Below, piece after piece: positions 63,031-64,000 of a stretch of 64,000 bases of DNA. The stretch lies in assembly GCF_003412455.1 (NCBI RefSeq), contig NZ_QTJU01000001.1, positions 186,001 to 250,000 on the forward strand, in the 5' to 3' direction. How positions within the stretch are numbered: position 1 is the stretch's first letter; the number at the start of each line of letters is the position of its first letter. The stretch is from Deminuibacter soli. Its GTDB lineage: Bacteria; Bacteroidota; Bacteroidia; Chitinophagales; Chitinophagaceae. Position numbers and translations under genes: made by a program. The notes under the pieces were generated by a model. That model made no database searches and was not told the DNA's origin. It saw only the letters and a list, made by a program, of their open reading frames with translations.

Positions 63031-64000
63031 AATGTATTCCCTGTGCGTTGGCAAGAAAGGTAAAAGCGCCTGCGGCTAAAAAGAAGCGTAGCTGTGTGGC
63101 ACACTTGTCCACACTGTAGCCAGGGGGCGTGCCGCCATAAGCCAATGGAGAGAGGTACGAACGGAATTGGCTGCGTGCGCCTGCCACAGTGCTGACTAAA
63201 AAGCCGTGCAACGGCGATAGGCAGCAACAGTGAGACGCAAGGGTTTGGCGTGTGTTTTTGTATCCTATTAAGCTTTGTGTGTAAGGACAAAAACCATGAC
63301 AAACCCGTAGCTGTGGCAGGCAGCAAGGCACGCCAAATTATGGGCAGCGGGTGGACTGAATGCGACTGAAGTGAATGGAGGACGTAGTGTAGCGGAATGG
63401 AACCCAGTGAGTATTGTAGCGATGGCTTGCGAAAAGGCATGTGCATCACTTGTGCTTTGCTTTGTGTGTTGATGGTGTGCCATGCCTTGCAGCAAATAGC
63501 CAGGCTGCGAACGTGGTGTAATGTAGCGGAACGAAGGACAAAATGAACGAAGTGGCATGAAGGACACAGTAGCTGCCGTGAGGAATGAGGAGGAACTGCA
63601 AGTAGTGTGACAAACTGCGAAGCGTAGCGAAGCACCTGAAAGGCATTGCCAGCTTTGCCAATACCATAAAAGTATATAAACAGATTTATTGGCAATGCTG
63701 CAATGGTTTGGCACATCTGCCTGCTGACGACGAAATGACGAACACCTATTTACCTTGCAGCGTGGGTCAAGTTGATGTGAGAATTATTGGTGTTGGGATT
63801 TATCCAGAAGCTGAACTGAAGCCGAGCAGAAAGCAAATGCCATAAGGAACGAATGGCTTTTGCTGTGGGAAGCCGAAGGTGGCTAATGGGTTGCCTTGGT
63901 TGTTGACTTAGCTACCGTAGGCGGGGCTAAATCTGCTCAATAGAATTGCTGGAAGTACAAGTGAGTGACACAACAGAAGCTGAATAAAGAGCAGAAGCTG
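63031..64000 (+). other. Purine-rich, hairpin-rich region without credible genes
   Basis: No ORF here has protein-like character. Local hairpins: 63094-63114 (GTGTGG/CCACAC), 63126-63136 (GGCG/CGCC), 63141-63171 (GCCAAT/ATTGGC), 63203-63215 (GCCGT/ACGGC), 63434-63488 (AAGGCATG/CATGCCTT with inner CATCA/TGATG), 63489-63508 (GCAGC/GCTGC), 63643-63698 (GCATTGCCA/TGGCAATGC). A long-range 9-bp pairing joins 63244-63252 with 63329-63337. TGTAGCGGAA is repeated at 63388 and 63522, GAAGGACA at 63533 and 63559. A 36-codon ORF at 63735-63845 could be a small gene but is unsupported. Confidence 0.5.

Noticed and set aside
62895-63716. Minus-strand ORF of 273 codons and further overlapping minus-strand ORFs
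   Set aside because: Composition is His/Cys/Pro/Leu rich with no motifs, several frames are open at once, and it overlaps the plausible plus-strand gene at 62815. Open frames result from the purine bias of the plus strand.
1-64000. CRISPR arrays, tRNA and rRNA genes
   Set aside because: No regularly spaced identical repeats and no tRNA-like GTTCRANTC arm within a cloverleaf were found by reading.

Overview
The window reads as chromosome of a Bacteroidota bacterium, most likely of the Chitinophagaceae type (inference, no 16S present). Support: a SusC/SusD pair with sulfatases, an ECF sigma/FecR/TonB-receptor signalling set, a PorV-type outer-membrane protein beside a giant surface protein with a type IX secretion (T9SS) C-terminal signal, DUF1080 sugar proteins, a Bacteroidota -7 promoter box (TAnnTTTG) in several places, and very weak Shine-Dalgarno sequences.

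Layout. 1-6.7 kb: tail of a YbaB-like gene, an ABC-2 exporter, a PHP-type metallohydrolase, an LprI-like periplasmic protein, a membrane histidine kinase and a DUF1080 lipoprotein. 7-15.8 kb: aconitase, a LysR regulator, a DUF2961/GH172 enzyme, an M48 peptidase and an unknown secreted protein, separated by repeat-rich intergenic DNA including a 100-bp element with inverted ends. 15.8-18.7 kb: operon of DUF1080, Tat-exported Gfo/Idh oxidoreductase and GH76, which fits oxidation and cleavage of exported sugars. 19.4-25.8 kb: operon of a lipoprotein, a 1489-residue MBG-repeat T9SS cargo and PorV. 26-34 kb: beta-helix lipoprotein, TonB receptor, FecR, an S41 protease lipoprotein and a divergent ECF sigma factor. 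34-41 kb: AraC regulator divergent from an AldB-like aldehyde dehydrogenase plus DUF779, an MFS exporter, flavin reductase, a small unknown gene and a fatty acid desaturase. 41-46 kb: GH130-like enzyme facing three overlapping or abutting genes (two GT4 enzymes and an alpha/alpha-barrel protein), probably an intracellular glycan system. 46.4-57.2 kb: SusC, SusD, two sulfatases, a class III nucleotide cyclase and a third sulfatase with a C-terminal frameshift. 57.2-59.7 kb: two near-identical-length GT2 genes from a tandem duplication.

From about 59.7 kb the character changes to AT-rich, gene-poor, mobile-element-like DNA: a staphylococcal-nuclease-like gene, a 268-residue protein of unknown function, a DUF6876 gene typical of Bacteroidota conjugative elements, a small ORF, and more than 1.5 kb of DNA with little coding signal. 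The most interesting signal is here: two copies of an approximately 120-bp element (about 62001-62115 and 62629-62734), flanking the DUF6876 gene. Their 53-nt core is conserved, while the enclosing stems differ in sequence yet remain fully complementary, and one inner base pair is swapped in a compensatory way. That is the pattern expected of a structured RNA or a hairpin recognised as single strand. The last 970 bases are purine-rich, hairpin-rich and apparently non-coding.
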